Counted from the first letter of the stretch, positions 34,705 through 44,735 are shown. The stretch is 64,000 nucleotides of DNA from Dehalococcoidales bacterium (GCA_016932435.1 JAFGCW010000065.1:1-64000), one strand, 5' to 3'. Translations and numbers: made by a program. Notes: a model not told the origin generated them from the sequence alone.

Positions 34705-34730
34705 ATCCAAAAGGAGTAATCCTTTTGGAT
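34705..34730. promoter_or_regulatory. perfect palindrome, candidate operator A
   Basis: Arms ATCCAAAAGGA (34705-34715) and TCCTTTTGGAT (34720-34730) are separated by 4 bases. It lies between the divergent secreted-protein and pilin genes. Related repeats lie at 33429, 38532 and 54121. It has no flanking T tract beyond AAAAG, so a protein-binding site is more likely than a terminator. Confidence 0.6.
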
Positions 34731-35059
34731 AAAAGATATCTATAATAGTAGAAGAACGCGTATATCTGACGTTGATCGATGATACAAACAGGTAAATATC
34801 GTGATAACTTAAAATACGAGTCTGTAATATCTTCCTAAGAGAAACGATTTTAAAGAGAGATCACGATCTTCAGAAAGCGGAAAAAATATCAAATGCCACG
34901 GACGTGTTGTTATCATATTCCAACGTGCGGATCGGGCATACAAATAGTCCTGTCGAACGATTGACGCATATAAAATATGTTAACTATATTTAATGTAGGA
35001 TGGTGTTCTCCCGTAAAGGATGAGTAGAACATACGAGGATCGATAAAACAGGATATAGC

Positions 35060-35428
35060 ATGAACCAATATTTGAAAAAAATGAAAAATAGACAACAAGG
35101 GCTGGTTCTCATGGAGGCAATTGTAGCCCTGGCACTAATAGGTTTAATTGCGGCTGGTTTTCTCGGAGCGGTGGGTACTTCGTATAAGTCGACTGCTATG
35201 ACCATGGGAATGACCACGGCGGAAAGCGTGGCCCGCAGCCAGATGGAATACATAAAACAACAGTCTTATGAATCTTCCGGGGCATACGATAAAATAGCAC
35301 ATCCGGCTTATTATTCAATCAACTGGACTGCAGTAGAACTCGTAGAAGGAAAACAGAAGATTACAATTACGGTGAATCATACTGGTGAAACGGTGCTGGT
35401 ACTCGAAGGATATAAGGTTAATCGATGA
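35060..35428 (+). CDS. type IV pilin-like minor protein (PilV-like)
   Basis: This 122-residue prepilin-like protein has a 13-residue basic leader ending in G, then LVLMEAIVALALIGLIAAGF. Glutamate is at +5 and a single hydrophobic helix follows, as in prepilin-peptidase substrates. The +1 residue is Leu instead of Phe. The C-terminal half is a small beta-rich domain. The stop overlaps the next gene by 4 bases. It is probably a minor pilin or pseudopilin priming pilus assembly. Confidence 0.85.
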   Translation: MNQYLKKMKNRQQGLVLMEAIVALALIGLIAAGFLGAVGTSYKSTAMTMGMTTAESVARSQMEYIKQQSYESSGAYDKIAHPAYYSINWTAVELVEGKQKITITVNHTGETVLVLEGYKVNR

Positions 35429-35937
35429 GAATTCGCGGTTATAAACTCAGGCAACAGTCTGGCTTTACTCTGATCGAGATACTGGTAGGTGTGGCACTTA
35501 CGGGTATTCTTATTACCGGTATTGTTATGACTATTTTCCAGGTAAATATAGGGACGGCTCAGAACGAAAATAATATGTACGCGTTGAGGCAGGTACAGAC
35601 TGCCGGGTACTATGTCTCACGAGACACTCTTCAAGCAAGATGTATTGATGTAGGTATGGATAGCGGTTTTCCGTTGACATTATCCTGGTTCGATCCGGCA
35701 ACGAGTGAGAATCACTCGGTTAAATATTCATATAACTCCACCACCCGGTATCTTACCAGAACCGATTTGATCAGTAACAGTACGATAAGAGTTGCCGAGG
35801 GTATTGATTCAACGATCAGTTTTACTGAAAACAGCACAGGCTATTTTATTCTTAATGTGACTGCAAGTATGAGTGGTTATCAACCAGCGAGTGCGACTAG
35901 GACCTATGAAATCGAGTCAAGGTTTGGAGGTACCTGA
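35425..35937 (+). CDS. type IV pilin-like minor protein (PilW-like)
   Basis: This 170-residue prepilin has a 13-residue basic leader ending in SG, then FTLIEILVGVALTGILITGI with E at +5. The body ends in a beta-rich domain (TRTYEIESRFGG). It is translationally coupled to the upstream minor pilin gene (4-base overlap) and lies 45 bases from the PilX-like gene. PilV-PilW-PilX-type sets assemble at the pilus tip. Confidence 0.87.
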   Translation: MRIRGYKLRQQSGFTLIEILVGVALTGILITGIVMTIFQVNIGTAQNENNMYALRQVQTAGYYVSRDTLQARCIDVGMDSGFPLTLSWFDPATSENHSVKYSYNSTTRYLTRTDLISNSTIRVAEGIDSTISFTENSTGYFILNVTASMSGYQPASATRTYEIESRFGGT

Positions 35938-35982
35938 AATACCACTGGATCGTAACAGGTTGTTATCAAACAGGCAAGGTTA

Positions 35983-37194
35983 ATGCAAATGAAAAGTAAG
36001 CTAAAAAAACTGATAAAAAGGCAGGACGGCCAGATATTTCTCATCGCCCTGGTGCTGTTGGCAATCGGAGGGTTGATGCTGCCGCCGCTCCTTTCCTTTA
36101 TGGGTACCGGTATCAAGGTGAGTGAGCTTCACGAGGAAGAAGTACTCTCACTCTACGCCGCCGATGCTGGTATAGAAGACGCCTTGTATGTACTCAGATA
36201 TTTACCACCAATGGATCCCACTCAATTCCCTTTTTCAGGAAATATAACAGATATAAATGGTAATGACGTAGACTATACAATCGATATTGAGATAGTTGGA
36301 GAAAAGTCCAGAAGGTATAAAATCACTTCAAATGCTACTGATATTTACAATGGCTCTGTCACCACCGTAGAAGTGTACGTACAGGTTACTGATATATACA
36401 GTGCTTATGGTGTATTGGCTCTGGATGGTGATATTAACTTTGGCGGAGGTGTGGTTATTGGTAATCCATCAAGTCTTCCGACTAATATTCATGCCAATGG
36501 AAACATCGATGGTGGTGCCAGTATAACCACGGTATCGGGTAATGCTACTGCCACCGGAAATGTTGATTATATCAATGTTACAGGAAATTACACAATCACT
36601 GAAAATGTTGACTATGAAGTTACCGTAGATGTAGATACATCCAACAGTTCGACATACTATACAGATGCATGGAATATATGGCCACATTATGGTGATTTGA
36701 GTGTCGCTAATTACACAGATTTAGGGCCTGCTTACATCGATGGAAATTTAGAAATAAAGAATAATGGAGTTGTGAATTTAACAGGTCATGTCTGGGTAAC
36801 AGGCTCGGTGATTATAAAAGGCACTATCGATTCTACTGCAAATACCAGTGATAATACTTCGCTTGAAGATATGTACGCACTCATTTCAGAGCACAGGTTA
36901 GATATTAGCGGTACACCTGTAATTGGAAGTGATGGACATTATATCCTTTTTATATCTATTTATCCGGGAACTACAAGTGATCCTGCAATAAACGTTGGTG
37001 GCGGAGGTGATATATGGGCTATTCTGTATGCCCCTTACGGTCACATAGATTCTGCCGGAGGAGCGTTTATCCAGGGTGCAGCGATAGGTAAATCCGTAAG
37101 AGTTCAGGGGAATTCTCCTCTCAATTACCCGTTCCCCGCTCAGCAAACTGATAACCCGAGAGAGACAGAGATATTGTCCTATATTATTAAATAA
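35983..37194 (+). CDS. PilX-like surface protein with repetitive beta domain
   Basis: This 403-residue protein starts with a basic patch and RQDGQIFLIALVLLAIGGLMLPPLL, a single N-terminal helix of the PilX N-terminal type, then HEEEVLSLYAADAGIEDALYVL. Residues 150-390 are rich in Gly, Asn, Thr and Ser with short repeats (VTGNYTITENVDYEVTVDVD, YIDGNLEIKNNGVVNLTGHV), like a beta-helix. It ends with GGGGDIWAILYAPYGHID, a pattern seen in pilus-associated tip proteins. The third gene of the minor pilin operon, it is followed by a strong terminator. Confidence 0.8.
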   Translation: MQMKSKLKKLIKRQDGQIFLIALVLLAIGGLMLPPLLSFMGTGIKVSELHEEEVLSLYAADAGIEDALYVLRYLPPMDPTQFPFSGNITDINGNDVDYTIDIEIVGEKSRRYKITSNATDIYNGSVTTVEVYVQVTDIYSAYGVLALDGDINFGGGVVIGNPSSLPTNIHANGNIDGGASITTVSGNATATGNVDYINVTGNYTITENVDYEVTVDVDTSNSSTYYTDAWNIWPHYGDLSVANYTDLGPAYIDGNLEIKNNGVVNLTGHVWVTGSVIIKGTIDSTANTSDNTSLEDMYALISEHRLDISGTPVIGSDGHYILFISIYPGTTSDPAINVGGGGDIWAILYAPYGHIDSAGGAFIQGAAIGKSVRVQGNSPLNYPFPAQQTDNPRETEILSYIIK

Positions 37195-37216
37195 GGTTCT
37201 TTTTACCTGTATGTAC

Positions 37217-37248
37217 AATCACGCCCGGTTACCGGGCGTGATTTTTTT
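37217..37248 (+). terminator. terminator of minor pilin operon
   Basis: A 13-nt-arm perfect inverted repeat (37217-37229 with 37230-37242) with central TTA loop is followed by seven T. Confidence 0.9.
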
Positions 37249-37267
37249 AATTTTGTACCCAAAACTG

Positions 37268-37660
37268 AATGCCGTGTCATTCTGAACGAAGTGAAGAATC
37301 CCGTCTCAGTGTTGTATATCTTCTGTTTATTTCTATACGTTAACATGATTCCAATACACAACGGGATCCTTCGTCCTCCTTTGTCGTCCTCAGGATGAAA
37401 GCCGCTCGAAGGCAGACTCAGGATAATAAGCTTGTCGAAGATATCCCTCCCTCAACCTCCTGCCTGCTCAGGCAACCGCCCCACGTCATGAAAAGTTAGC
37501 CAGGACTGCCTGAAATCCTATTTTCGAGCAATCCTTTCTCTTACAGATAAAAGACGTGGGTTTTCGAAAATAGCATTGTATGCGATCAGAATACGCTTTT
37601 TCAGTGGTGGCGAAAAGCTGCCGGAGTGGTTGAAGGGCGGGGGAGGGAAAATGGGGGTTG
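37268..37660. repeat. dispersed non-coding repeat, copy 1
   Basis: The stretch 37195-37732 has no gene. TCATTCTGA... at 37277-37304 and its inverted counterpart ending in CAGGATGA (37361-37398) form a REPIN-like pair. Downstream, CCCACGTC (37481-37488) pairs with GACGTGGG (37553-37560) and CTATTTTCGA (37518-37527) with TCGAAAATAG (37564-37573). The blocks GTGTCATTCTGA, GAATCCCGTCTCAGT and TTTTCGAAAATAGCATTG recur in the same order at 55866-56050. Confidence 0.65.
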
Positions 37661-37732
37661 TGTTAGTTCGTGACTGGTTTGTTACTTTTCGAGGGCTCTT
37701 TTAATTCGAATGGCGGAGACAGGATTATTAGG

Positions 37733-38374
37733 TTATTTAAGCAGACCGGAGGAAGTCGCTAACGATATTGCTTTTGTTCGATTATTGACCTGGAGTTTTT
37801 TCATAATATTACGGAGATGAGATTTTACCGTTGCCAGACTGATATAGCACCTTTCGGCGATTTCCTGATTTGAGTAGCCCTGGCTGGCATAATTTAGAAT
37901 TTCTCTTTCTCTTTTAGTAAGCAAAAAGGCATACTTAACTTCTTCGTTATGTACGGATTCTGCCACTAATTTTCCCATTAGTGATGAAGATAGTACTGAA
38001 TTGCCTGCCAAAACCAGGTGTATGCAGTTCGCCAGTTCATCCAGATTGACTGTCTTTAGCAGATAAGCAAAACCACCTGCCTTAATAACCTGGTATAACT
38101 CGTCCTGTTCATTTGAGTCACTCAGGACCAATGGTTTAATCTGTGGATACTTGCTTCTAATAAACCGGACGAGTTCGATACCATTTCCATCCTTCATATT
38201 TATATCCATAATAACTATATCAGGCTTAATCTTTTTCAGAAGAGTTGTCACCTCATCCATACCGGCAACATCACCAACAATCTCGAATTCCTTACTGATA
38301 GTGCCCAGTAATGATGCTAATCCCTGGCGGAACACCGGCTGGTCATCCACAATCAATATTTTGATAGTCTTCAT
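37733..38374 (-). CDS. NarL-family response regulator
   Basis: This 213-residue regulator has a receiver (1-125) with D10-D11, phosphoacceptor D57 (IVIMDINM) and the lysine in AYLLKTV, and a LuxR-type helix-turn-helix (LTKREREILNYASQGYSNQEIAERCYIS..., 150-207). No kinase gene is adjacent. It is divergent from pilB, with the inverted repeat at 38532 between them, so it may control the pilus operon. Confidence 0.92.
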   Translation of the reverse strand: MKTIKILIVDDQPVFRQGLASLLGTISKEFEIVGDVAGMDEVTTLLKKIKPDIVIMDINMKDGNGIELVRFIRSKYPQIKPLVLSDSNEQDELYQVIKAGGFAYLLKTVNLDELANCIHLVLAGNSVLSSSLMGKLVAESVHNEEVKYAFLLTKREREILNYASQGYSNQEIAERCYISLATVKSHLRNIMKKLQVNNRTKAISLATSSGLLK

Positions 38375-38531
38375 TTGATTTTATACTCCGTTAATCATAT
38401 CCTTTGTAGTCATTATATGAATATAAATTAGATAGGATTACAGATATTCTGAATCAATTTATCTTTTAAGCTATCTACTGCTGCCCTATCTTATAACGAT
38501 ATTATAGAAAGAATTATACGTTTAGGCTTGC

Positions 38532-38565
38532 ATCAAAAGGAGCACTTTGTTTAATCCTTTCGGAT
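38532..38565. promoter_or_regulatory. imperfect inverted repeat, candidate operator B
   Basis: ATCAAAAGGA (38532-38541) and TCCTTTCGGAT (38555-38565) face each other across 13 bases. The arms are one-base variants of the palindrome at 34705. It lies about 65 bases upstream of pilB and 160 bases upstream of the divergent regulator gene. Confidence 0.5.
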
Positions 38566-38630
38566 GATGAATTACTTACATCCAAATGTAAAAATTAAAC
38601 CATAAGGATGAGAAGACAGAGGATAATACG

Positions 38631-40142
38631 TTGGCTCAAAATAGTTACCATTCAAGAGAATTTATAGATTTAAATACCTATGCTATGCAGCCAGAGGCTC
38701 TACGGCTGATTCCGGTGTCAATCGCTACAAAATATCTTGTTGTCCCTCTGGCTATTGAAGAAGGCACACTGCTGGTGGCGATGGCTGATATTAGCAACAT
38801 TCAAGCGATCCAGGAGATGGCTGCAGTCAGTAAAAAACGGATTGTCCCGGTGCCGGCTGAACCAACTCAGATCCGTCAGGCAATTGATTACAATTATAAG
38901 TCTTACGACGAAGTAGAAAAACAGCTGAGCAAGATGGCGCCTGCCCGTATCGTAGAGGAAGAATTTATACAGGATGTCTCTGATGCACCGGTAGTTCGGG
39001 CTCTGGACATGATAATGAACGAAGCGGTAAAAGCACGGGCATCCGATATACACATCGAGCCACAGGTAAATCGATTACGGGTTAGATTCCGTATAGATGG
39101 AGTCCTCCATGACACCATGTCTTTACCATTGAGTTCACAGGCCGCCCTGATATCCAGGATAAAGATTATGGCCAGGATGAATATTGCCGATAGCCGCCCT
39201 CAAGATGGACAGCTTTCACTGAGAGTCAGAAACCAGGATATCGACATGAGGGTTGCTACTATCAACACAATTTATGGCGAAATGGGCACGTTGCGAATAC
39301 TTGACAAGTCACTTGCGGCCCGGACCCTTCCTGAGCTTGGTTTCTCGGCTGATACGCTTGACCAATACCAGAAAATGCTCAAGTCGCCACAAGGAATGAT
39401 TCTTATCTGTGGTCCCACCGGTTCAGGTAAGACAACTACTCTTTACGCATCGATAAACAGCCTGGATCGTAAAGAACGTAAAATCATTACCATTGAAGAT
39501 CCGGTCGAATATCGTTTTACGGATATCGATCAGACACAGGTAAATCCAAAGGCCGGCCTCACTTTTGCCGGGGGTGTACGATCCTTTATGAGGCACGACC
39601 CCGACGTAATTATGATCGGTGAAGTCCGTGATTCGGATACGGTATCGATAGCAACGCAGGCAGCCCTGACCGGGCAACTGGTTCTCTCCTCTGTCCATGC
39701 CAGCGACGCTGCAGGTTCGATATCCCGATTGCTTGATCTTGGCATCAGTCCCTATTTGATTGCATCAACACTGGTATGCGTGGTAGCGCAACGGATGGTA
39801 AGGCGAGTCTGCCCTCATTGCCGGCAACTGACCGAAGAGACACCGGAAGCAAATTTGGCATATGCCAATGAAACCGGGGATGAAAGAAAGGAATTTTACA
39901 TCGGAAAGGGATGTAATGCATGTGGACAGACAGGTTTTCTTGGCAGAATGGTAATATCCGAAATTATGGTGATGAGTCATACTCTTCGGAGTGCGATGTT
40001 AAAAGGCAGCAGCACCGATGAAATCAGGGATATTGCCATAAAATCCGGTATGGTAACCATGTGGCGGGATGGAATGTTGAAAGCGAAAGATGGTATTACG
40101 ACACCTTCGGAAGTATTACGAAACATCATGTTTACGGGATAA
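38631..40142 (+). CDS. pilB: type IV pilus assembly ATPase PilB
   Basis: This 503-residue hexameric motor drives pilus extension. The N-terminal GspE/MshEN-like domain (about 20-115) is followed by the ATPase core: Walker A GPTGSGKTT, the Asp-box region TIEDPVEYR, Walker B PDVIMIGEVRD and His-box LVLSSVHASDA. A zinc-binding CPHC...CNACG pair lies near residues 400-435. It is shorter than proteobacterial PilB (about 565). The start is TTG at 38631 with AGAGG 9 nt upstream. It is the first gene of the operon reaching to 45850. Confidence 0.93.
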   Translation: MAQNSYHSREFIDLNTYAMQPEALRLIPVSIATKYLVVPLAIEEGTLLVAMADISNIQAIQEMAAVSKKRIVPVPAEPTQIRQAIDYNYKSYDEVEKQLSKMAPARIVEEEFIQDVSDAPVVRALDMIMNEAVKARASDIHIEPQVNRLRVRFRIDGVLHDTMSLPLSSQAALISRIKIMARMNIADSRPQDGQLSLRVRNQDIDMRVATINTIYGEMGTLRILDKSLAARTLPELGFSADTLDQYQKMLKSPQGMILICGPTGSGKTTTLYASINSLDRKERKIITIEDPVEYRFTDIDQTQVNPKAGLTFAGGVRSFMRHDPDVIMIGEVRDSDTVSIATQAALTGQLVLSSVHASDAAGSISRLLDLGISPYLIASTLVCVVAQRMVRRVCPHCRQLTEETPEANLAYANETGDERKEFYIGKGCNACGQTGFLGRMVISEIMVMSHTLRSAMLKGSSTDEIRDIAIKSGMVTMWRDGMLKAKDGITTPSEVLRNIMFTG

Positions 40143-40148
40143 TGGAAA

Positions 40149-41360
40149 ATGGCAGACTTTCAATATATAGCTTATAACGAAAATAGAAGACTTGTTAAAG
40201 GAACGGAGAAAGCGGTAAATGTTGAGATTGCATCAAGATTGCTGGCCAGCCGAGGCTTTAAAGTTCTCAGTATCAAGCCGGTTTCCACTTTTATGCCACG
40301 CTGGTCATTCTTCCCTTCTTTGACAAAAGTTCCCAGGAAGACGATTATTTTGTTTTCCCGGCAACTTGCCTTACTTCTTGATTCCGGTACTCCTTTAGTT
40401 AATTCGCTGAGTTTGCTCAGGGATCAATCAACTCAAAAGCGTTTTAAAACTGTTATCGACGATATGATACTTGACCTTCGCCAGGGGCAGCATCTCTCAC
40501 AGGCTATGGGTAAACATCCCGATGTTTTCCCAAAAATGTATGTTCAATCGATCCTGGTTGGCGAACAGAGTGCCTCTCTGGAGACTATCCTTAACCAGCT
40601 TGCGGATTATATAGAAAGGGAAGAAACTGAATCTAAGGCGGTCAGGAGTGCCTTGAGATATCCCACAATACTCACCATAGTAGCAATTGCTGTACTGGCT
40701 GTACTGACGATCTTTGTTCTCCCTACTTTTTCAGATTTTTACAAGGATTTAGGCCTGGAACTACCTCCAATTACACAGTTTGTGTTCGATTTCACTCTCT
40801 GGTTCAGTGATTATGGGATATATGTCTTACTCTTTATCGTCCTCGCCTTCTTGGGAGTGTATGTTTACGGTAAGACCCCTAGAGGAAAAATATTCGTTGA
40901 TCGGCTCATTCTCAGAATGCCTGTTATTGGACGGGTAATCCACTTAAATGAACTCAGCCGTTGTTGCCGCAGCATTGCAATACTCCACAGGAGTGGCCTT
41001 CCTATCTCGGAAATAATCTCTATGGTAACCGATGCAAGTGATAATTCCATTATCCAGCAAGCATTAACTCAGATTCATCAGGATGTTCTCCAGGGAGAGA
41101 GAATATCTAACTCCATGGCCAAGAATCCGCTGTTCTTGCCCATGATGGTCCAGATGACATCTGTCGGAGAACTCACCGGAACTCTGGATACGTCTCTACT
41201 GGCAACAGCACGGAGTTATGAGACTGAAGCCTCTGACCGAATGGGTACGGTGATTGATCTGATTCAACCGGTAATAACTGTTGTTCTAGCTATAGTTGTC
41301 GGTTTGATTGCATCTGCCCTGATCTCAGCCCTTTACTCAATGTTCGGGCAATTCAGTTAG
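40149..41360 (+). CDS. pilC: type IV pilus platform protein PilC
   Basis: This 403-residue inner-membrane platform protein of the GspF/PilC family has two homologous cytoplasmic domains (about 60-165 and 265-370), membrane segments near 170-190, 220-240 and 375-400, and the motifs FSRQLALLLDSGTPLV and LDTSLLATARSYETE. It interacts with PilB. It lies 6 bases after pilB. Confidence 0.94.
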   Translation: MADFQYIAYNENRRLVKGTEKAVNVEIASRLLASRGFKVLSIKPVSTFMPRWSFFPSLTKVPRKTIILFSRQLALLLDSGTPLVNSLSLLRDQSTQKRFKTVIDDMILDLRQGQHLSQAMGKHPDVFPKMYVQSILVGEQSASLETILNQLADYIEREETESKAVRSALRYPTILTIVAIAVLAVLTIFVLPTFSDFYKDLGLELPPITQFVFDFTLWFSDYGIYVLLFIVLAFLGVYVYGKTPRGKIFVDRLILRMPVIGRVIHLNELSRCCRSIAILHRSGLPISEIISMVTDASDNSIIQQALTQIHQDVLQGERISNSMAKNPLFLPMMVQMTSVGELTGTLDTSLLATARSYETEASDRMGTVIDLIQPVITVVLAIVVGLIASALISALYSMFGQFS

Positions 41361-41438
41361 GTCAGAGAATGTGTAATAAGTATAAATAATAGGAAAAAAT
41401 ATAAAATCACGAGCTAACATCATAATAGGAGTCTTCTC

Positions 41439-41987
41439 ATGAAACATATATTAAATAAAAGATTATTGATTATCATTGGCGCCGGACTATTTTGTGTTGG
41501 CCTGATTAGTATTTGGGTAGCCTATTTATCGGAAGTTAAGGAACAAAAAGCAATCTCAGATCAGTTATCATTGGTGGAAGAACAAACTGAGGACATCTCT
41601 ATAGAAGATATATTAGATAAGCAACAGGTAGAAAAAGAACGGATAGCAGACTTTGAGGGACAGATTGCTGCTACTCAAATGCAGATTTCTATGCCTTTGA
41701 TAACCTCGGATATATTTCAGGATATATTGACCACTGCTAACAGTACGGATGTCCATATCACCAGTATTAATTCCAACCAGTTATCCAGTGAAGCGATAAC
41801 CGGGATAAATTATAGAGCTATGACGGTTGATTTTGCGATAGCTGGCAGTGCTAATGAACTTTATGATTTTATCGATTCAATGAGCCAATATTTCATGACT
41901 GGAATACTAAAAACACTGAGTGTAAATATCCAGGGAGAAAGTTCTGTGGCTACCATGCGGTTTACTGTTTATAGCGTTAAATCATAG
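41439..41987 (+). CDS. PilO-like pilus alignment protein
   Basis: This 182-residue protein has a single N-terminal membrane segment (10-30), a coiled coil (35-75) and a C-terminal ferredoxin-like domain (80-182), the topology of PilO. AATAGGAG precedes the ATG. Its order relative to PilM-PilN is reversed compared with the common pilMNOP arrangement. The identity comes from size, topology and context rather than clear sequence motifs. Confidence 0.75.
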   Translation: MKHILNKRLLIIIGAGLFCVGLISIWVAYLSEVKEQKAISDQLSLVEEQTEDISIEDILDKQQVEKERIADFEGQIAATQMQISMPLITSDIFQDILTTANSTDVHITSINSNQLSSEAITGINYRAMTVDFAIAGSANELYDFIDSMSQYFMTGILKTLSVNIQGESSVATMRFTVYSVKS

Positions 41988-42004
41988 CTTCAAAGGGGAA
42001 TATT

Positions 42005-43543
42005 ATGAATAATGCGAATGAGCAATTAGAGAATAATACGCTTGATATTGGAATATCCACTGATATAGATAGTCCGATAAGGCGATCTCATATTAAGCGA
42101 ATGTTTGCGAAAAAAGTTACCAGTCTTTATATCAGTGATACCAGTATAGAGATAACCGTTGTACATGGTGACGAAATAGAAAAATGGGTTAGTGCTGAAT
42201 TGGAACCGAATCTGGTTGTCAATGGCATAGTAATGGATCCGGATAGCGTAGCTGCCAGACTGAAAGATCTTTTTAACGATCATGCAATAAAAAAAGATAA
42301 CCTCATTGTTGGCTTGAGTGGCATTCACGGGATAACACGCTTCATTGACTTGCCGAATGTTCCTCTCAATGTACTGGACGAAGCAATCTACCATGAGGCT
42401 GAAAGAGAATTACCGGTTACCATGGATACTGTCTATCTTTCCTGGCAGGTTATTAAAGAGACATATCAGGATATGACAATTTTCATAGTTGCTTATGCCC
42501 GGAATACCATTGATCCTTTGATGGATGCGCTGCAAAAAGCGGAAATGAAGCCAGTTTTCCTGGAGCTTGCCCCTCTGGCTCTTACCAGAAATGTAGATAG
42601 TCCAACCTCAATCGTCTTTGATGTTAGATCTAATGAGATGGATATTGTCGTTTTGATTGATAATCTACCTATATTAAGTCGTTCAATACCTATCCCCATT
42701 GATAATTCCGTGGATGAGAATGAATCGATAATACTTGATGAATTAGATCGTACTATTGCATTTTATGAATCAAGGGACTCAACAGCAAACTTACGTATTT
42801 ATGGTTTTGGTGATCTTGATCCTAAAACCTATGAGTCACTTTCTTCGTCTCTCAATCATCACATTGACTCTTCACCGTTACCCCTTTACTATCCACCCGA
42901 ATTTTCACCAAACACACATGGGGTTAATCTTGGACTGGCAATGGGTGAAATAAAACCTCTAGATGTAACTTATTCACGAAGAGTGAGGGTAAATTTATTA
43001 CCGGAGATTTTAAAAGAGAAGAAGTTGAGACCGGAAGTGCTGGCTGCAACAGGAGTTCTTCTAGCGGTGGGGATACTTGTGATTTGTTTCTTTCAGTTGC
43101 AATCGGCTTCGGCAAAGACTGAATCTTCTCGTGAAGAACTAGCGTTAGCAGAAAAGACATTAGTAGAACTTCAAGCCAAGCAGCTCGTAGAACAACAGGA
43201 CGTTAATGCCCTGACAAAACAAGCTGAAGCATTGGCTAGCCAGTTAGAAAAATACAAAGGATCTGTCGCGACATTAGAGGTGAATCAAAATATAATAAAC
43301 GATGACGTAAAGCTGGTTCTTGCCACTCTGCCATCCGGTGTTTCTTTATCTTCTATCCAGGAAAGCGGTGGTCTAAGTATTCAAGGAAAAGCATATACCA
43401 AAGAACAAATATTAGTGTATACCTACAATTTGGAACAAACAAATAAGTTCTCAGAAATTATCCTGTCCATTCAAGACAGGGACGAATCAACCGATGCTGA
43501 AGATACCACGTTCCAAATGCGGTTGATAAAGGGGGGCAAGTAA
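42005..43543 (+). CDS. PilM-PilN fusion protein
   Basis: This 512-residue protein joins two pilus components. Residues about 35-310 form a PilM-type actin-like domain (VTSLYISDTSIEITVVHGDEI, EAIYHEAERELPV, SIVFDVRSNEMDIVVL). Residues 325-512 match PilN: a short cytoplasmic segment VRVNLLPEI, one membrane helix (about 345-365), a coiled coil and a periplasmic-type ferredoxin-like domain. The PilN signature NLLP marks the junction. In most bacteria these are separate genes whose products bind each other through exactly this NLLP segment, so the fusion fixes the complex. It starts 17 bases after the PilO-like gene with GGGG as SD. Confidence 0.87.
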   Translation: MNNANEQLENNTLDIGISTDIDSPIRRSHIKRMFAKKVTSLYISDTSIEITVVHGDEIEKWVSAELEPNLVVNGIVMDPDSVAARLKDLFNDHAIKKDNLIVGLSGIHGITRFIDLPNVPLNVLDEAIYHEAERELPVTMDTVYLSWQVIKETYQDMTIFIVAYARNTIDPLMDALQKAEMKPVFLELAPLALTRNVDSPTSIVFDVRSNEMDIVVLIDNLPILSRSIPIPIDNSVDENESIILDELDRTIAFYESRDSTANLRIYGFGDLDPKTYESLSSSLNHHIDSSPLPLYYPPEFSPNTHGVNLGLAMGEIKPLDVTYSRRVRVNLLPEILKEKKLRPEVLAATGVLLAVGILVICFFQLQSASAKTESSREELALAEKTLVELQAKQLVEQQDVNALTKQAEALASQLEKYKGSVATLEVNQNIINDDVKLVLATLPSGVSLSSIQESGGLSIQGKAYTKEQILVYTYNLEQTNKFSEIILSIQDRDESTDAEDTTFQMRLIKGGK

Positions 43544-43544
43544 T

Positions 43545-44735
43545 ATGGATATAATGAACCTGGTATCAACCGCAAAAGAGAAAAATGCCTCGGACCTCCA
43601 TATTTCGGAAAATTCACAGCCTATGTTACGAATAAATGGAGGAATTGAATGGATTGATGGAGAGATTTCACTCAAATCATCAGATATAAAAGAATTCCTG
43701 GAAAAGGTAACGACTCCGGAGGAAAGAGAAAAATTCTATAAGGAAAAGGAACTTGATTTCGGTTATACCGTGGATGGCGTTACCAGGTTACGAGGTAATG
43801 CTGCTTTTCATCGAGGAAATATTAGCATCGCTTTACGTCTAATACCGGCTGTGATACCGACAATTGAAGAATTACATCTCCCCGAGGTGTGCAAGGAATT
43901 GATACTCAAACCGAGAGGATTGATAATCGTGTCCGGACCGACCGGAAGCGGTAAATCAACGACCTTAGCAGCAATGATCGATTATCTGAATCATTTGGAA
44001 AGTCGTCGTATTGTAACGATTGAAGATCCGTTGGAGTATATATTTACTAATGATAAATCCAGTATTATACAGCGTGAATTAGGAAACGACACAAATTCTT
44101 TCTCTCAGGCGCTTAAGCATGTCTTACGGCAGGATCCGGATGTGATTATGGTTGGAGAAATGAGAGATGCGGAAACGGCGGAATCTGTGTTGATTCTTGC
44201 TGAAACAGGCCACCTTGTTATTACTACAGGTCATGCTCCCAGTTCATCTCAAGCGGTTGATCGTGTGATCGATCTTTTCCCTATTCATGAAAGAAACTTT
44301 GCTCAGACACGAATGGCAAATTTACTTGTAGGAATCATGTGTCAGACACTTATCCCAACAAAGGACGGAGAAGGCAGACTACCTGCCATAGAATTGATGT
44401 TAAACAACATCGCGGTTAGCAGCCTTATTCGAGATGGGAAGATACACCAATTACCTAATGTAATTCGCACACATGCTCAGGAGGGTATGGTGATGCTTGA
44501 CCAATCATTAGGCGACTTGTATACTGCCGGTTTGATTACCGGGAAAAGCCTGTTGGCTTTTTGTAATAACAGGGCGGAAATCGAGAAAATCGTAGGAGAA
44601 ATTAATCTCCGTCGTGATGAAACTAAAAAGGAAGATCCCTATTATAAATACTTCCAGAGGAAAGAAGATCACAATGGTGATCTGAGTGATGTTGAGAAAG
44701 TAAGAAAAACGAAGCTATTCAATGAAAAGAAGTAA
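43545..44735 (+). CDS. pilT: pilus retraction ATPase PilT
   Basis: This 396-residue retraction motor has an N-terminal PAS-like domain with SDLHISENSQPMLRINGG, Walker A GPTGSGKST, Asp box TIEDPLEY, and Walker B DPDVIMVGEMRD. The usual LHT in the His-box is replaced: the sequence reads HLVITTGHAPSSSQAVDRVIDLFP. The AIRNLIRE-type PilT C-terminus is not evident. The extra C-terminal 40 residues are charged. It starts 1 base after the PilM-PilN gene. It implies twitching-type retraction. Confidence 0.9.
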   Translation: MDIMNLVSTAKEKNASDLHISENSQPMLRINGGIEWIDGEISLKSSDIKEFLEKVTTPEEREKFYKEKELDFGYTVDGVTRLRGNAAFHRGNISIALRLIPAVIPTIEELHLPEVCKELILKPRGLIIVSGPTGSGKSTTLAAMIDYLNHLESRRIVTIEDPLEYIFTNDKSSIIQRELGNDTNSFSQALKHVLRQDPDVIMVGEMRDAETAESVLILAETGHLVITTGHAPSSSQAVDRVIDLFPIHERNFAQTRMANLLVGIMCQTLIPTKDGEGRLPAIELMLNNIAVSSLIRDGKIHQLPNVIRTHAQEGMVMLDQSLGDLYTAGLITGKSLLAFCNNRAEIEKIVGEINLRRDETKKEDPYYKYFQRKEDHNGDLSDVEKVRKTKLFNEKK

